DNA of 5,047 bases, from positions 1 through 5,047 of the forward strand of contig JAICKD010000319.1 of assembly GCA_025928125.1 (NCBI GenBank). Direction: 5' to 3'. A program made the position numbers and the translations under genes. Below, in pieces: positions 1-5,047 of this stretch (the first letter of the stretch is position 1; the number at the start of each line of letters is the position of its first letter). The notes beneath the pieces are model-generated. The model was given only the letters and a program-made list of their open reading frames with translations, was not told the DNA's origin and did not search any database. Source of the DNA: Ktedonobacterales bacterium (lineage in GTDB: Bacteria; Chloroflexota; Ktedonobacteria; Ktedonobacterales; JADMIN01).

Positions 1-87
1 CAGGAGCAGCGCCACACCCGCGACCACCGCCACCAGCAGTCCCGGATAAACCAGCACCGCCAGTGCAAAACTCAACACCCCGTTCAT
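1..87 (-). CDS. NuoH/HyfC-like membrane subunit, N-terminus only (cut by left edge)
   Basis: Only the first 29 codons are present; the gene continues past the left edge. The ATG at 87-85 has a perfect AGGAGG ribosome binding site 10 nt upstream. The peptide is one continuous hydrophobic segment containing LVYPGLL at residues 12-18. A first membrane helix with a YPG motif is, from memory, typical of the NuoH-like subunits (HyfC/HycD/EchB type) of membrane-bound hydrogenases and related complexes, where this subunit joins the soluble redox arm to the membrane arm. The gene starts 25 nt after the stop of the antiporter-like gene and is surely co-transcribed with it. That neighbour supports the call more than the 29 residues do. 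It could instead be another small membrane subunit of the same complex. The coding frame is firm; the family call is moderate. Confidence 0.6.
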   Translation of the reverse strand, partial: MNGVLSFALAVLVYPGLLVAVVAGVALLL

Positions 88-97
88 GGGCTATTTT

Positions 98-103
98 CCT
101 CCT
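98..103 (-). promoter_or_regulatory. Shine-Dalgarno site of the NuoH-like gene
   Basis: The minus strand reads AGGAGG, a full match to the anti-Shine-Dalgarno sequence, 10 nt before the ATG at 87. It lies inside the 25-nt gap after the upstream stop codon and fixes the start of the partial gene. Confidence 0.8.
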
Positions 104-112
104 GGGAGTCGT

Positions 113-2233
113 CTATTTCTGCGATTGGCCGCGCTGTCCGGCTTTCCGGGCGCCCTGCTTCGCCGTCTTGCGTTCGCTGACAGGCGCCTTCTCGACCGAC
201 GTGTCCTCGGCTGGCTCGTCGGCCGTGGGCGTCTCTGCCGTCACGCCATCGGCATCGGCCGGAGCCGCGCTTTCATCGGGACTCGCGGCGCTGTCATCGC
301 CGTCGCCAGGAGGCAGCGTGTCGTCGGGGCCGCCGTCATCGTCACCTTCGCCGTCATCGTCGTCCAGTTGCGCCTCGAGGTACTCGTCATCCTCATCGAT
401 ACCGCCGATGAGCTGACTGCCCGCGACCTGCGTCCACGACGAGGTAAAGGCGGAGGCGAGGTCAACCCAGACGACCGCTGGCTCTTCCAGCGCGTCGCCC
501 TCCATGCCCATGCCAGTCACCGCTTCCTCGTCGCTGGTCTCCAGCGTCACCACGGTGCGATGGGTCCCCAGGCGAAGGAGCAGAACCGCGCCAGCCAGCA
601 CCACCGCCGCCAGCCAGAAGATGCCGGGGAGCCACTGGCTATTCCCGGTCGTGTAGCCAAACGGTATGACGCGCAGCACGCCATTCGCGGCGCCCTGGGG
701 CGTTATCTGATCGACCGCGAAGAGCGCGCCGAAGTTCAAGAAGGTCTGGGGGAAGATACCGAGCGCAATGCCGAGCACCGCCAGTACCGCGCCAGGCAGT
801 TCCAGCAGTTCCGAGACGGAGGAACGCGCGGGCTTTTCGGTCTCGTCGCCCGCCAGCTCATTGGGATCGGCCTTGAAGGCCAGCACCGTCGCCCGGATCA
901 GCGCCAGCGCAATGAGCGCATCGCCCAGCCAGGCGAGGCCGAGCAGCGGGATGCCTAGTTTCGTCCCGGCGAGCGCGCCAGCGGTGATCTGGTGGCGCGC
1001 GATGAATCCGCCGAAGAACGGGACGCCAAGCGCAGTGGCCGCGCCGATAGACCAGGCAAGGAGGTTGAGCGGGCGTGACGCCAGACCAAACGGCGCCGGA
1101 CCAGCGCCATCCGGCTCGTCATCCGCCGTGACGATCCCTCCCGCGACCAGCGACGCCGTCATCGCGCCGATGCCCACCACGCTGGTCGCCAGCAAGACGA
1201 CGATGCCAATCGCGGCGGCGGGCTGCGACGAGCCGAGGGCGAACAGCCCCCAACCGACCTGCGCGGTCGCTAGCAGCGCCACCAGCGTGCGCCCATCGCG
1301 ACGCCCGAGCGCCAGCAGGCCAGCGATGGCAATGGTCAACGAGCCGAACACCGCCAGCGCGATGCCCCCAGTAATCGGCGGCGTCACCGCGCCAATCTGC
1401 GGCCAGAGTCCGCTGGTGGTGGCTTGCAGGGCGCTCCATATACGCGCGCCGACGAAGACGACGACGGGCAGCGCCAGCGCTAGCAGCGCGCCAAACCCGG
1501 ATGGCGTAGCAAACGCGGCCCTCCGGCGCACCCAAGCGACGAAGGGATAGCCGCCGCCCGCCAGCGCGAGGGTGATCGCCAGCAGAAGAATCTGCAACGG
1601 CGACGCGGCTGAATGGCCCGCCAGGCCGTAGAAGGTGTGATCCTTGGTGGTGACTGCGATGAGCAGCAGCAGCAGCACCGTCAGCGCTGGCCCCAACAGC
1701 ATCGCAATCAAGCCGCGATAATCGAGATTACTGCTCTCAGCGCCCTGCTCGCCCAGGTACCATGTCAGCGCCACCAGCGCGAGCCAGACCAGGCCAAGCC
1801 AGAGCAGGTTATCGGAGAAGACCAGATGCAGCGCGCAGACTTCGAGGCCAATCACCAGTCCAAGCTCGGCCAGCAGGCGCCTGGATGAGCCTTCTGACCG
1901 GCCCGCGTCCATCCAGACCAGCCAGAGCAGCAACGGCACGATCAGCGCCGCGATGCCCCAGGCGCCATAGAAGGAAAGGCCATCCGCGCGGAAGACCGGC
2001 GCGAAGGGCGTGGCGCTATTGCCCGCGAAGGCGAAACGAAGTGGCGTGGGGAATGTGAGATCAGAACTGAGCAGAATCAGCCCGACGATGGGCGCGGCGG
2101 CGGCCAGTCCCGCCAGAGCGAACGCAACCAGCGACGGCAGGCGGAAAGTGGTGAGACGCGAAAGAATGACGAGAAGAATCGCGACGACGGCCGGCGCCAG
2201 CGTCATCAAGCCAAAAAGTAATGTAAGCGACAC
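113..2233 (-). CDS. Antiporter-like membrane subunit of a complex I / group 4 hydrogenase-type complex, divergent
   Basis: The 706-aa protein has about 14-15 hydrophobic helices between residues 4 and 555, followed by a hydrophilic tail. Size and helix pattern fit the Proton_antipo_M fold of NuoL, HyfB/HycC and MrpA, which form the proton-pumping membrane arm of complex I-like enzymes. Family landmarks are recognisable but altered. YPFVAW (229-234) matches the usual LPL..W loop. GRTLVALLATAQVGWG (314-329) matches the K..LAYSS.SQ.GY segment. VPFFGGF (404-410) matches PF..GF before helix 12. The WE motif appears as WL (150-151), the Lys before LPL as Ala225, and SKD as ARH (411-413). The tail (556-706) is very acidic at 611-680 and basic over the last 20 residues. 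The GTG start is chosen because GGGAGG lies 9 nt upstream; the next in-frame ATG (codon 10) would cut into helix 1. A NuoH-like gene follows after 25 nt, an order seen in hyf/hyc/ehr clusters. The family is fairly sure, the exact complex is not, and loss of pumping is inference. Confidence 0.8.
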   Translation of the reverse strand: MSLTLLFGLMTLAPAVVAILLVILSRLTTFRLPSLVAFALAGLAAAAPIVGLILLSSDLTFPTPLRFAFAGNSATPFAPVFRADGLSFYGAWGIAALIVPLLLWLVWMDAGRSEGSSRRLLAELGLVIGLEVCALHLVFSDNLLWLGLVWLALVALTWYLGEQGAESSNLDYRGLIAMLLGPALTVLLLLLIAVTTKDHTFYGLAGHSAASPLQILLLAITLALAGGGYPFVAWVRRRAAFATPSGFGALLALALPVVVFVGARIWSALQATTSGLWPQIGAVTPPITGGIALAVFGSLTIAIAGLLALGRRDGRTLVALLATAQVGWGLFALGSSQPAAAIGIVVLLATSVVGIGAMTASLVAGGIVTADDEPDGAGPAPFGLASRPLNLLAWSIGAATALGVPFFGGFIARHQITAGALAGTKLGIPLLGLAWLGDALIALALIRATVLAFKADPNELAGDETEKPARSSVSELLELPGAVLAVLGIALGIFPQTFLNFGALFAVDQITPQGAANGVLRVIPFGYTTGNSQWLPGIFWLAAVVLAGAVLLLRLGTHRTVVTLETSDEEAVTGMGMEGDALEEPAVVWVDLASAFTSSWTQVAGSQLIGGIDEDDEYLEAQLDDDDGEGDDDGGPDDTLPPGDGDDSAASPDESAAPADADGVTAETPTADEPAEDTSVEKAPVSERKTAKQGARKAGQRGQSQK

Positions 2234-2242
2234 AGGCCGTGG

Positions 2243-2249
2243 CCTCCCT
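2243..2249 (-). promoter_or_regulatory. Shine-Dalgarno site deciding the GTG start of the antiporter-like gene
   Basis: The minus strand reads AGGGAGG, 9 nt before the GTG at 2233-2231. No comparable site precedes the in-frame ATG nine codons further in, so the GTG is preferred. Confidence 0.75.
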
Positions 2250-2352
2250 TATGCCGAGCGGCAAATAGCGTCGGCGCCCCACGATCATCCGCGAAAAGCA
2301 TCCATAGCGCGGCCCGGAATCCATGCCCAGACTGGCGGAGGCGCACGGAGGG

Positions 2353-2381
2353 AGTATAACATGGCGCGCCATTCGACACAA
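2353..2381 (-). promoter_or_regulatory. Extended -10 promoter for the leftward complex I-like operon
   Basis: On the minus strand the -35 hexamer TTGTGT (2381-2376) is followed by a 17-bp spacer and the -10 hexamer TATACT (2358-2353; five of six match TATAAT). The three bases before the -10 are TGT, so it is a TGn extended -10. Transcription should begin near 2346, giving a leader of about 113 nt before the GTG at 2233. Spacing, hexamers and placement upstream of the gene all agree. It assumes a standard housekeeping sigma factor. Confidence 0.55.
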
Positions 2382-2487
2382 CCAGAGCGGTGTATAGCAG
2401 CATATTCGGGCTACCATCCAGGGTTGCCTGATTGTCTCCGTCGGCGGCTGCGCAGGGATGTGATACACGCAAGGGATCGGGCGTAGT

Positions 2488-2516
2488 TTTACGTATGCGA
2501 GGTGAGTTGATATATC
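2488..2516 (+). promoter_or_regulatory. Possible promoter for the five-helix membrane protein gene
   Basis: TTTACG (2488-2493, four of six matches to TTGACA) lies 17 bp before TATATC (2511-2516, four of six matches to TATAAT). Start of transcription near 2523 would leave a 20-nt leader that still contains the ribosome binding site at 2529. The -10 is embedded in the perfect palindrome TGATATATCA (2508-2517), a position where a bound regulator could block transcription. Both hexamers are imperfect, so this is tentative. Confidence 0.3.
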
Positions 2517-2528
2517 ACAACGCCCTCT

Positions 2529-2535
2529 GGAAGGA
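2529..2535 (+). promoter_or_regulatory. Shine-Dalgarno site deciding the GTG start at 2543
   Basis: GGAAGGA lies 7 nt before the GTG at 2543-2545. The upstream in-frame ATG at 2495 and TTG at 2432 have no such site, so this motif favours the shorter protein. Confidence 0.6.
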
Positions 2536-2542
2536 TATCGCC

Positions 2543-3259
2543 GTGACGCTTTCCCCGTCTGGCCAGCCGCCATATCCTGCAAACGCCGGTCAGCGGGCGC
2601 AGGGACGCGGGCAGTGGCTGACCCCGATCAGCGCCATCTGCGGCGGCCTTGCCATCGCCGCCTCGGCGGTCTGGCTGCTGATTATGGAAGCCGTTGCGCA
2701 CGTGCTTCGTCCTCCCGAACTCGACGCTTTCCCCGCCTATCGGGGCGATGTCACACCATTTCAGCAGGCGGCCCTCGCGCGCGTAACAGTTATTGTGATC
2801 GTCAGTTTCCTGGCCATCATGGCGCTCGCTGTGCTCACCATTCTCCTGGGACGCGGGGCGCGCCGACAATCGGGCAATGAGGCGACGCTGGCGCGGCTGG
2901 AAAAGTGGGCCAAAGTCTGTCTCATCGTCAGCCTTGTCGGCCTGGGCTTCCTTGTGTTATTAGGCCTGAGTTCCCTCCCGGCGATTGTGTCGTTCCGCCT
3001 GCGCCTACCTCTATCCATCAACCAGCTGCTCGACGTCGTGATATCCCGGTCTCCAGAGATCAGTCATGCGCTCATTGCGATCATAGCGGCAGGTGCGATG
3101 GGATGCTTCATCCTGAGCGGGATCGTCGCGCGCCGAGGACAGCGCTGGCGCACGCCCACCAATCTGGTAGTGTCGACGCTGATTCTGCTGCTATGGTTTG
3201 CGACCACTACGTGGGTGGCCCGATTCATCGTTGGCTTCTATCTGCACCTTGCCTGGTAG
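2543..3259 (+). CDS. Unrecognised membrane protein with about five transmembrane segments
   Basis: I do not recognise a family. From the GTG start the protein has 238 residues: a polar, Pro/Gly/Gln-rich N-terminus of about 25 residues, then hydrophobic segments near 28-52, 81-103, 122-145, 173-195 and 207-232. The soluble stretches are short: a loop with PPEL and YRGD (about 57-69), a basic loop with RGARRQ (104-109), a loop around 150-172, and a basic loop with ARRGQRWR (196-203). Two basic loops point to a cytoplasmic side after helices 2 and 4. It has no Cys pairs, His clusters or nucleotide-binding motifs, so neither enzyme nor redox function is indicated. GTG is chosen for its GGAAGGA site at 7 nt; the open frame continues upstream to an ATG at 2495 (16 codons more) and a TTG at 2432. 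It is divergent from the complex I-like operon, and 110 bp separate it from the hydrolase. That it is a real gene is likely from its coherent helix pattern; the function is unknown. Confidence 0.7.
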   Translation: MTLSPSGQPPYPANAGQRAQGRGQWLTPISAICGGLAIAASAVWLLIMEAVAHVLRPPELDAFPAYRGDVTPFQQAALARVTVIVIVSFLAIMALAVLTILLGRGARRQSGNEATLARLEKWAKVCLIVSLVGLGFLVLLGLSSLPAIVSFRLRLPLSINQLLDVVISRSPEISHALIAIIAAGAMGCFILSGIVARRGQRWRTPTNLVVSTLILLLWFATTTWVARFIVGFYLHLAW

Positions 3260-3294
3260 GCGCATGCTATCCACCCCCTCTTGCGTGTGGTCGC

Positions 3295-3329
3295 TATACT
3301 GGTGGCACTACCCGCGCGAGGGTGACACT
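3295..3329 (+). promoter_or_regulatory. Candidate -10 box with tandem operator-like repeats upstream of the hydrolase gene
   Basis: A TATACT hexamer (3295-3300) is directly followed by GGTGGCACT (3301-3309) and GGTGACACT (3321-3329). The two nonamers differ at one base and start exactly 20 bp apart, about two helical turns, as expected for two regulator subunits on one DNA face. I see no good -35 at 16-18 bp before TATACT and no TGn extension, so the promoter part is weak. The rest of the 110-bp gap (3260-3369) holds only the hydrolase ribosome binding site and no strong terminator. Confidence 0.3.
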
Positions 3330-3357
3330 GGCGTCATCGCTCGTCTGATTTCGCTGT

Positions 3358-3362
3358 GGAGG
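3358..3362 (+). promoter_or_regulatory. Shine-Dalgarno site of the hydrolase gene
   Basis: GGAGG lies 7 nt before the ATG at 3370, an ideal distance, and fixes the start of the hydrolase. Confidence 0.8.
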
Positions 3363-3369
3363 TCGGTGC

Positions 3370-4491
3370 ATGGCTGTCTCGCCCCAGGGTTTCGTTGAAA
3401 CGCCGCCCGGTTCGCGCTATCCCCTGCTCCCCGCTATCCGCTCGCGCATGGTGCGTACACCGCGCCTGAGCCAGCATATCTATGAGAGCGGCCCGGCCAC
3501 TGGCGAGACCCTCGTGCTGGTCCACGGCAACATGTCCTCTGGACGCTTCTTCGAGGAGTTGATGGCGGCGCTGCCGGAGTATCACATCATCGCGCCGGAC
3601 CTGCGGGGCTATGGGGCAACGGAGCCGCTACCGACGAACGCGGCGCGAGGCGTGCGCGACTACTCCGATGACATCCATGCGCTGGCCAGGGCGCTCCGGC
3701 TGGGGCGATTTCACCTGCTGGGGTGGTCGCTTGGCGGCGTCATCACGATGCAGTATCTGCTCGACCATCCGCAACAGGTGCGGACGCTGACACTCCACGC
3801 GACTGGGTCGCCCTATGGCTACGGCGGCACCCGCGACGCCGAGGGGACGCCGAACTTTCCCGATTGCGCGGGCAGCGGTGGCGGGCTGGTCTATTCGCAG
3901 GTGGCGGAGCGCTTCGGCGCGGGCGATACCACCGCCAGGTCACCGTTTACCGCGCGCTACTCACTGCGCAATGTGGTAGTGCGGCCCTCGTTCCGTTTCG
4001 CGGCGGAGCGCGAAGATATTCTGGTCGAGCAGATGCTGATGATGCGCATCGGCGAACAGCACTATCCGGGCGACAAGGTGGCCTCGCCCAACTGGCCATA
4101 TGTCGCGCCGGGGATCTATGGCCCGAACAACGCGCTCTCGCCCCGTTATCTCAATCTTGCCCCATTGGGCGAGATGCGCGACGGGCCGCCGGTCCTCTGG
4201 GTGCGCGGCGGCGATGATGTGATGGTCAGCGACGCGGCGCAGCTCGATCCGGCGATGCTCGGTCGCTATGCCATGATTCGCGGCTGGCCCGGCAGGCGTA
4301 TCTTCCCGGCGCAGCCCATGCTAGCGCAGATACGGACGCTGCTAGACCGCTACGCCAGCAACGGCGGCGCGTATCACGAGGTGGTTCTGAGGAACTGCGG
4401 CCACGCGCCGATGTTCGAGCAGCCGGAGCAGTTTCTCACACATCTGCGCGCGCTGCTGGCGGATAGTTGTGTCGACCATAATGCTGTTTAG
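3370..4491 (+). CDS. Alpha/beta hydrolase, intracellular
   Basis: This 373-aa serine hydrolase has an intact canonical triad. The oxyanion-hole motif is VHGN (51-54), followed by PDLRGYG (76-82). The nucleophile elbow is GWSLGG with Ser120. The acid is in VRGGDD, most likely Asp283. The catalytic base is His345 in NCGHAP. Between Ser120 and the acid lies a large cap region (about 145-265) with glycine-rich YGYGGT and GSGGG stretches and an NWPYVAPG motif. Between Asp283 and His345 there are about 60 residues, longer than the usual 25-30, containing GWPG and PAQPM. I recall these insert motifs from a widespread subgroup of soluble bacterial hydrolases, but cannot name a tested substrate. There is no signal peptide: the 45-residue N-terminal extension is polar and basic, so action in the cytoplasm is likely. 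The reaction is probably ester, lactone or amide hydrolysis; the sequence does not decide. The ATG has GGAGG at 7 nt. It stands 110 bp after the membrane-protein gene and 179 bp before the transporter. Confidence 0.9.
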   Translation: MAVSPQGFVETPPGSRYPLLPAIRSRMVRTPRLSQHIYESGPATGETLVLVHGNMSSGRFFEELMAALPEYHIIAPDLRGYGATEPLPTNAARGVRDYSDDIHALARALRLGRFHLLGWSLGGVITMQYLLDHPQQVRTLTLHATGSPYGYGGTRDAEGTPNFPDCAGSGGGLVYSQVAERFGAGDTTARSPFTARYSLRNVVVRPSFRFAAEREDILVEQMLMMRIGEQHYPGDKVASPNWPYVAPGIYGPNNALSPRYLNLAPLGEMRDGPPVLWVRGGDDVMVSDAAQLDPAMLGRYAMIRGWPGRRIFPAQPMLAQIRTLLDRYASNGGAYHEVVLRNCGHAPMFEQPEQFLTHLRALLADSCVDHNAV

Positions 4492-4530
4492 AATGTTGTT
4501 CAGGCAATCACTGAGGCGCGTCTGGGTCTG

Positions 4531-4621
4531 GTAGCCCGCGCAGGCGGGCTTTGCGGCCATAGCGCAGCGCAGGCCCCTAGTCGCGGCTTTAGCCGCCAGC
4601 GCTCGTCGTAGCCCGCGCTCG
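4531..4621. repeat. REP-like intergenic palindromic element
   Basis: The 179-bp gap after the hydrolase contains a cluster of GC-rich palindromes. AGCCCGC-GCAG-GCGGGCT forms a 7-bp hairpin (4533-4550), and GCGGCT-TT-AGCCGC forms a 6-bp hairpin (4583-4596). The decamer GTAGCCCGCG occurs at 4531-4540 and again at 4608-4617, bracketing the element like the ends of a repeat unit. Stems joined by short spacers and placed between genes are characteristic of REP or MITE-like families. I recall similar GCGGCTttAGCCGC palindromes in multiple copies in Chloroflexota and other genomes, but copy number here cannot be seen from one window. No transposase is linked. Confidence 0.5.
4533..4552 (+). terminator. 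Possible weak intrinsic terminator of the hydrolase gene
   Basis: A perfect 7-bp GC-rich hairpin with a four-base loop lies 42 nt after the hydrolase stop codon and is followed by TTTGC. The T run is only three bases, so termination would be weak; the hairpin may exist because it is part of the palindromic repeat. Confidence 0.35.
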
Positions 4622-4670
4622 TAAGCAGCTATGATTGACCGTTTCCGCAAGCACACATGGGGGAAGCCGT

Positions 4671-5047
4671 ATGAGCCAGTCGTCTCTCGCCCGAACCGCA
4701 GGCGCCTCTGTGTCATTGACTCGCCGCTATGCGCGATACATTTTCTGGTTGCTCTGGCTGGCAAATTTCATCAATTATGCTGACCGCTATGCGTTCTTAG
4801 CGATTGGCGATCACGTGCAAACCGAATTCAACCTCTCGGATACGCAATATGGTTTGTTGGCGACCTCTTTTCTGTTGGTGTATACCCTGAGTATTTTGCC
4901 CATGGGCCTCTTAGCGGATCGCGTCAAGCGCAAGAACGTTGTGGCCGGAGGTATCACCTTCTGGAGCATTGTGACGACCTTCACGGCCCTGGCCCCAAAT
5001 TACGGCTTCATATTCGCGACGCGAGCGGCGCTTGGTTTGGGTGAGGG
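4671..5047 (+). CDS. Major facilitator superfamily (MFS) transporter, N-terminal part (cut by right edge)
   Basis: The first 125 codons are present and the gene runs off the right edge; MFS proteins usually have 400-500 residues, so about a quarter is visible. Hydrophobic helices lie near residues 21-45, 58-82, 90-108 and from 111 on. The signature motif A appears in the loop after helix 2 as GLLADRVKRK (79-88). Helix 1 carries NFINYADR (32-39), and helix 4 carries RAALGLGEG (118-126). NYxDR plus RxxLGxGE is typical of the sugar/organic acid and spinster-like branches, so a secondary transporter for a small organic solute is likely; the substrate cannot be told. The start ATG has only a modest purine-rich site, GGGGGAA (4659-4665), ending 5 nt upstream. 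By hand count about 42 of 125 codons end in A or T, more than in the first 50 codons of the hydrolase (about 12), so it may have a different history from its neighbours. Confidence 0.85.
   Translation, partial: MSQSSLARTAGASVSLTRRYARYIFWLLWLANFINYADRYAFLAIGDHVQTEFNLSDTQYGLLATSFLLVYTLSILPMGLLADRVKRKNVVAGGITFWSIVTTFTALAPNYGFIFATRAALGLGE

Larger units (their letters stand above)
2234..2542. other. Divergent intergenic control region
   Basis: This 309-bp stretch separates the leftward complex I-like operon from the rightward membrane-protein gene. Its left part is the presumed 5' leader of the operon, about 110 nt, in which I recognise no riboswitch or attenuator. The middle holds the operon promoter (2353-2381). 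The right part holds a weaker rightward promoter, the palindrome TGATATATCA (2508-2517) and an inverted pair TGTGATA (2459-2465) / TATCACA (2513-2519). Open frames crossing it on either strand lack convincing coding character; a 41-codon frame at 2361-2486 with a good ribosome binding site is the only one worth noting. Confidence 0.6.

Noticed and set aside
63..958. Long open frames on the plus strand opposite the acidic tail and last helices (290 and 117 codons).
   Set aside because: They mirror the GC-rich minus-strand gene: low-complexity Ser/Pro or Arg/His/Gln products, no ribosome binding site, and full overlap with a strongly supported membrane protein.
768..1550. 260-codon plus-strand frame, rich in Ala, Ser and Pro.
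   Set aside because: Antisense shadow of the antiporter-like gene; composition typical of reverse-frame translation of GC-rich helices.
1661..1680. Short AGC trinucleotide run.
   Set aside because: It is the reverse complement of Leu codons (CTG) in a membrane helix of the antiporter-like gene, explained by codon bias.
2061..2582. Minus-strand frames of 173 and 88 codons across the divergent region.
   Set aside because: They run through the predicted promoter, end within the antiporter-like gene in another frame, have no usable ribosome binding site, and show no domain.
3260..3369. Terminator after the five-helix protein: ACCC-GCGCGA-GGGT hairpin near 3308-3321.
   Set aside because: The stem is only 4 bp and no T run follows.
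3723..4217. 164-codon plus-strand frame inside the hydrolase gene.
   Set aside because: Arg-rich shadow in another frame of a gene with an intact catalytic triad.
4635..4640. TTGACC as a -35 box for the transporter.
   Set aside because: The matching -10 position (about 4658-4663) reads TGGGGG, so no promoter can be built on it.
4342..4764. 140-codon minus-strand frame across the hydrolase end, the repeat and the transporter start.
   Set aside because: It overlaps two well-supported genes and a palindromic repeat; no coding character of its own.

Overview
This is a GC-rich bacterial window with four protein genes plus the first 29 codons of a fifth. The organism cannot be fixed from it. The GC-rich codon use, a complex I/hydrogenase-type membrane cluster with atypical subunits, and a GCGGCTttAGCCGC-type intergenic palindrome remind me of Chloroflexota, but this is a weak inference.

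Left part (1-2233, minus strand): two genes are read leftwards. The first is a 706-aa antiporter-like membrane subunit of the complex I / group 4 hydrogenase superfamily (NuoL/HyfB-type fold). The second starts 25 nt after it and looks like a NuoH/HyfC-type membrane subunit that runs off the left edge. The order antiporter-like subunit then NuoH-like subunit is that of hyf/hyc/ehr-type clusters, so the left edge probably enters a larger membrane redox complex. In the 706-aa protein, most of the charged residues that normally carry protons appear to be replaced, and it has a long acidic C-terminal tail.

Divergent region (2234-2542): 309 bp separate the leftward operon from a rightward gene. 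It holds a good extended -10 promoter for the operon (TTGTGT-17 bp-TGTTATACT on the minus strand) and a weaker promoter with a perfect 10-bp palindrome for the rightward gene.

Right part (2543-5047, plus strand): three genes follow. They are an unrecognised 238-aa protein with about five membrane segments; a 373-aa alpha/beta hydrolase with a complete catalytic triad; and, after a 179-bp gap holding a REP-like palindromic repeat, the start of a major facilitator superfamily transporter cut by the right edge. Each has its own ribosome binding site and the gaps exceed 100 bp, so they need not be one operon. The transporter is visibly less GC-rich than its neighbours. I see no RNA gene, CRISPR array, transposase or origin. 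The best candidate for something unusual is the antiporter-like subunit with lost proton-path residues and its acidic tail.
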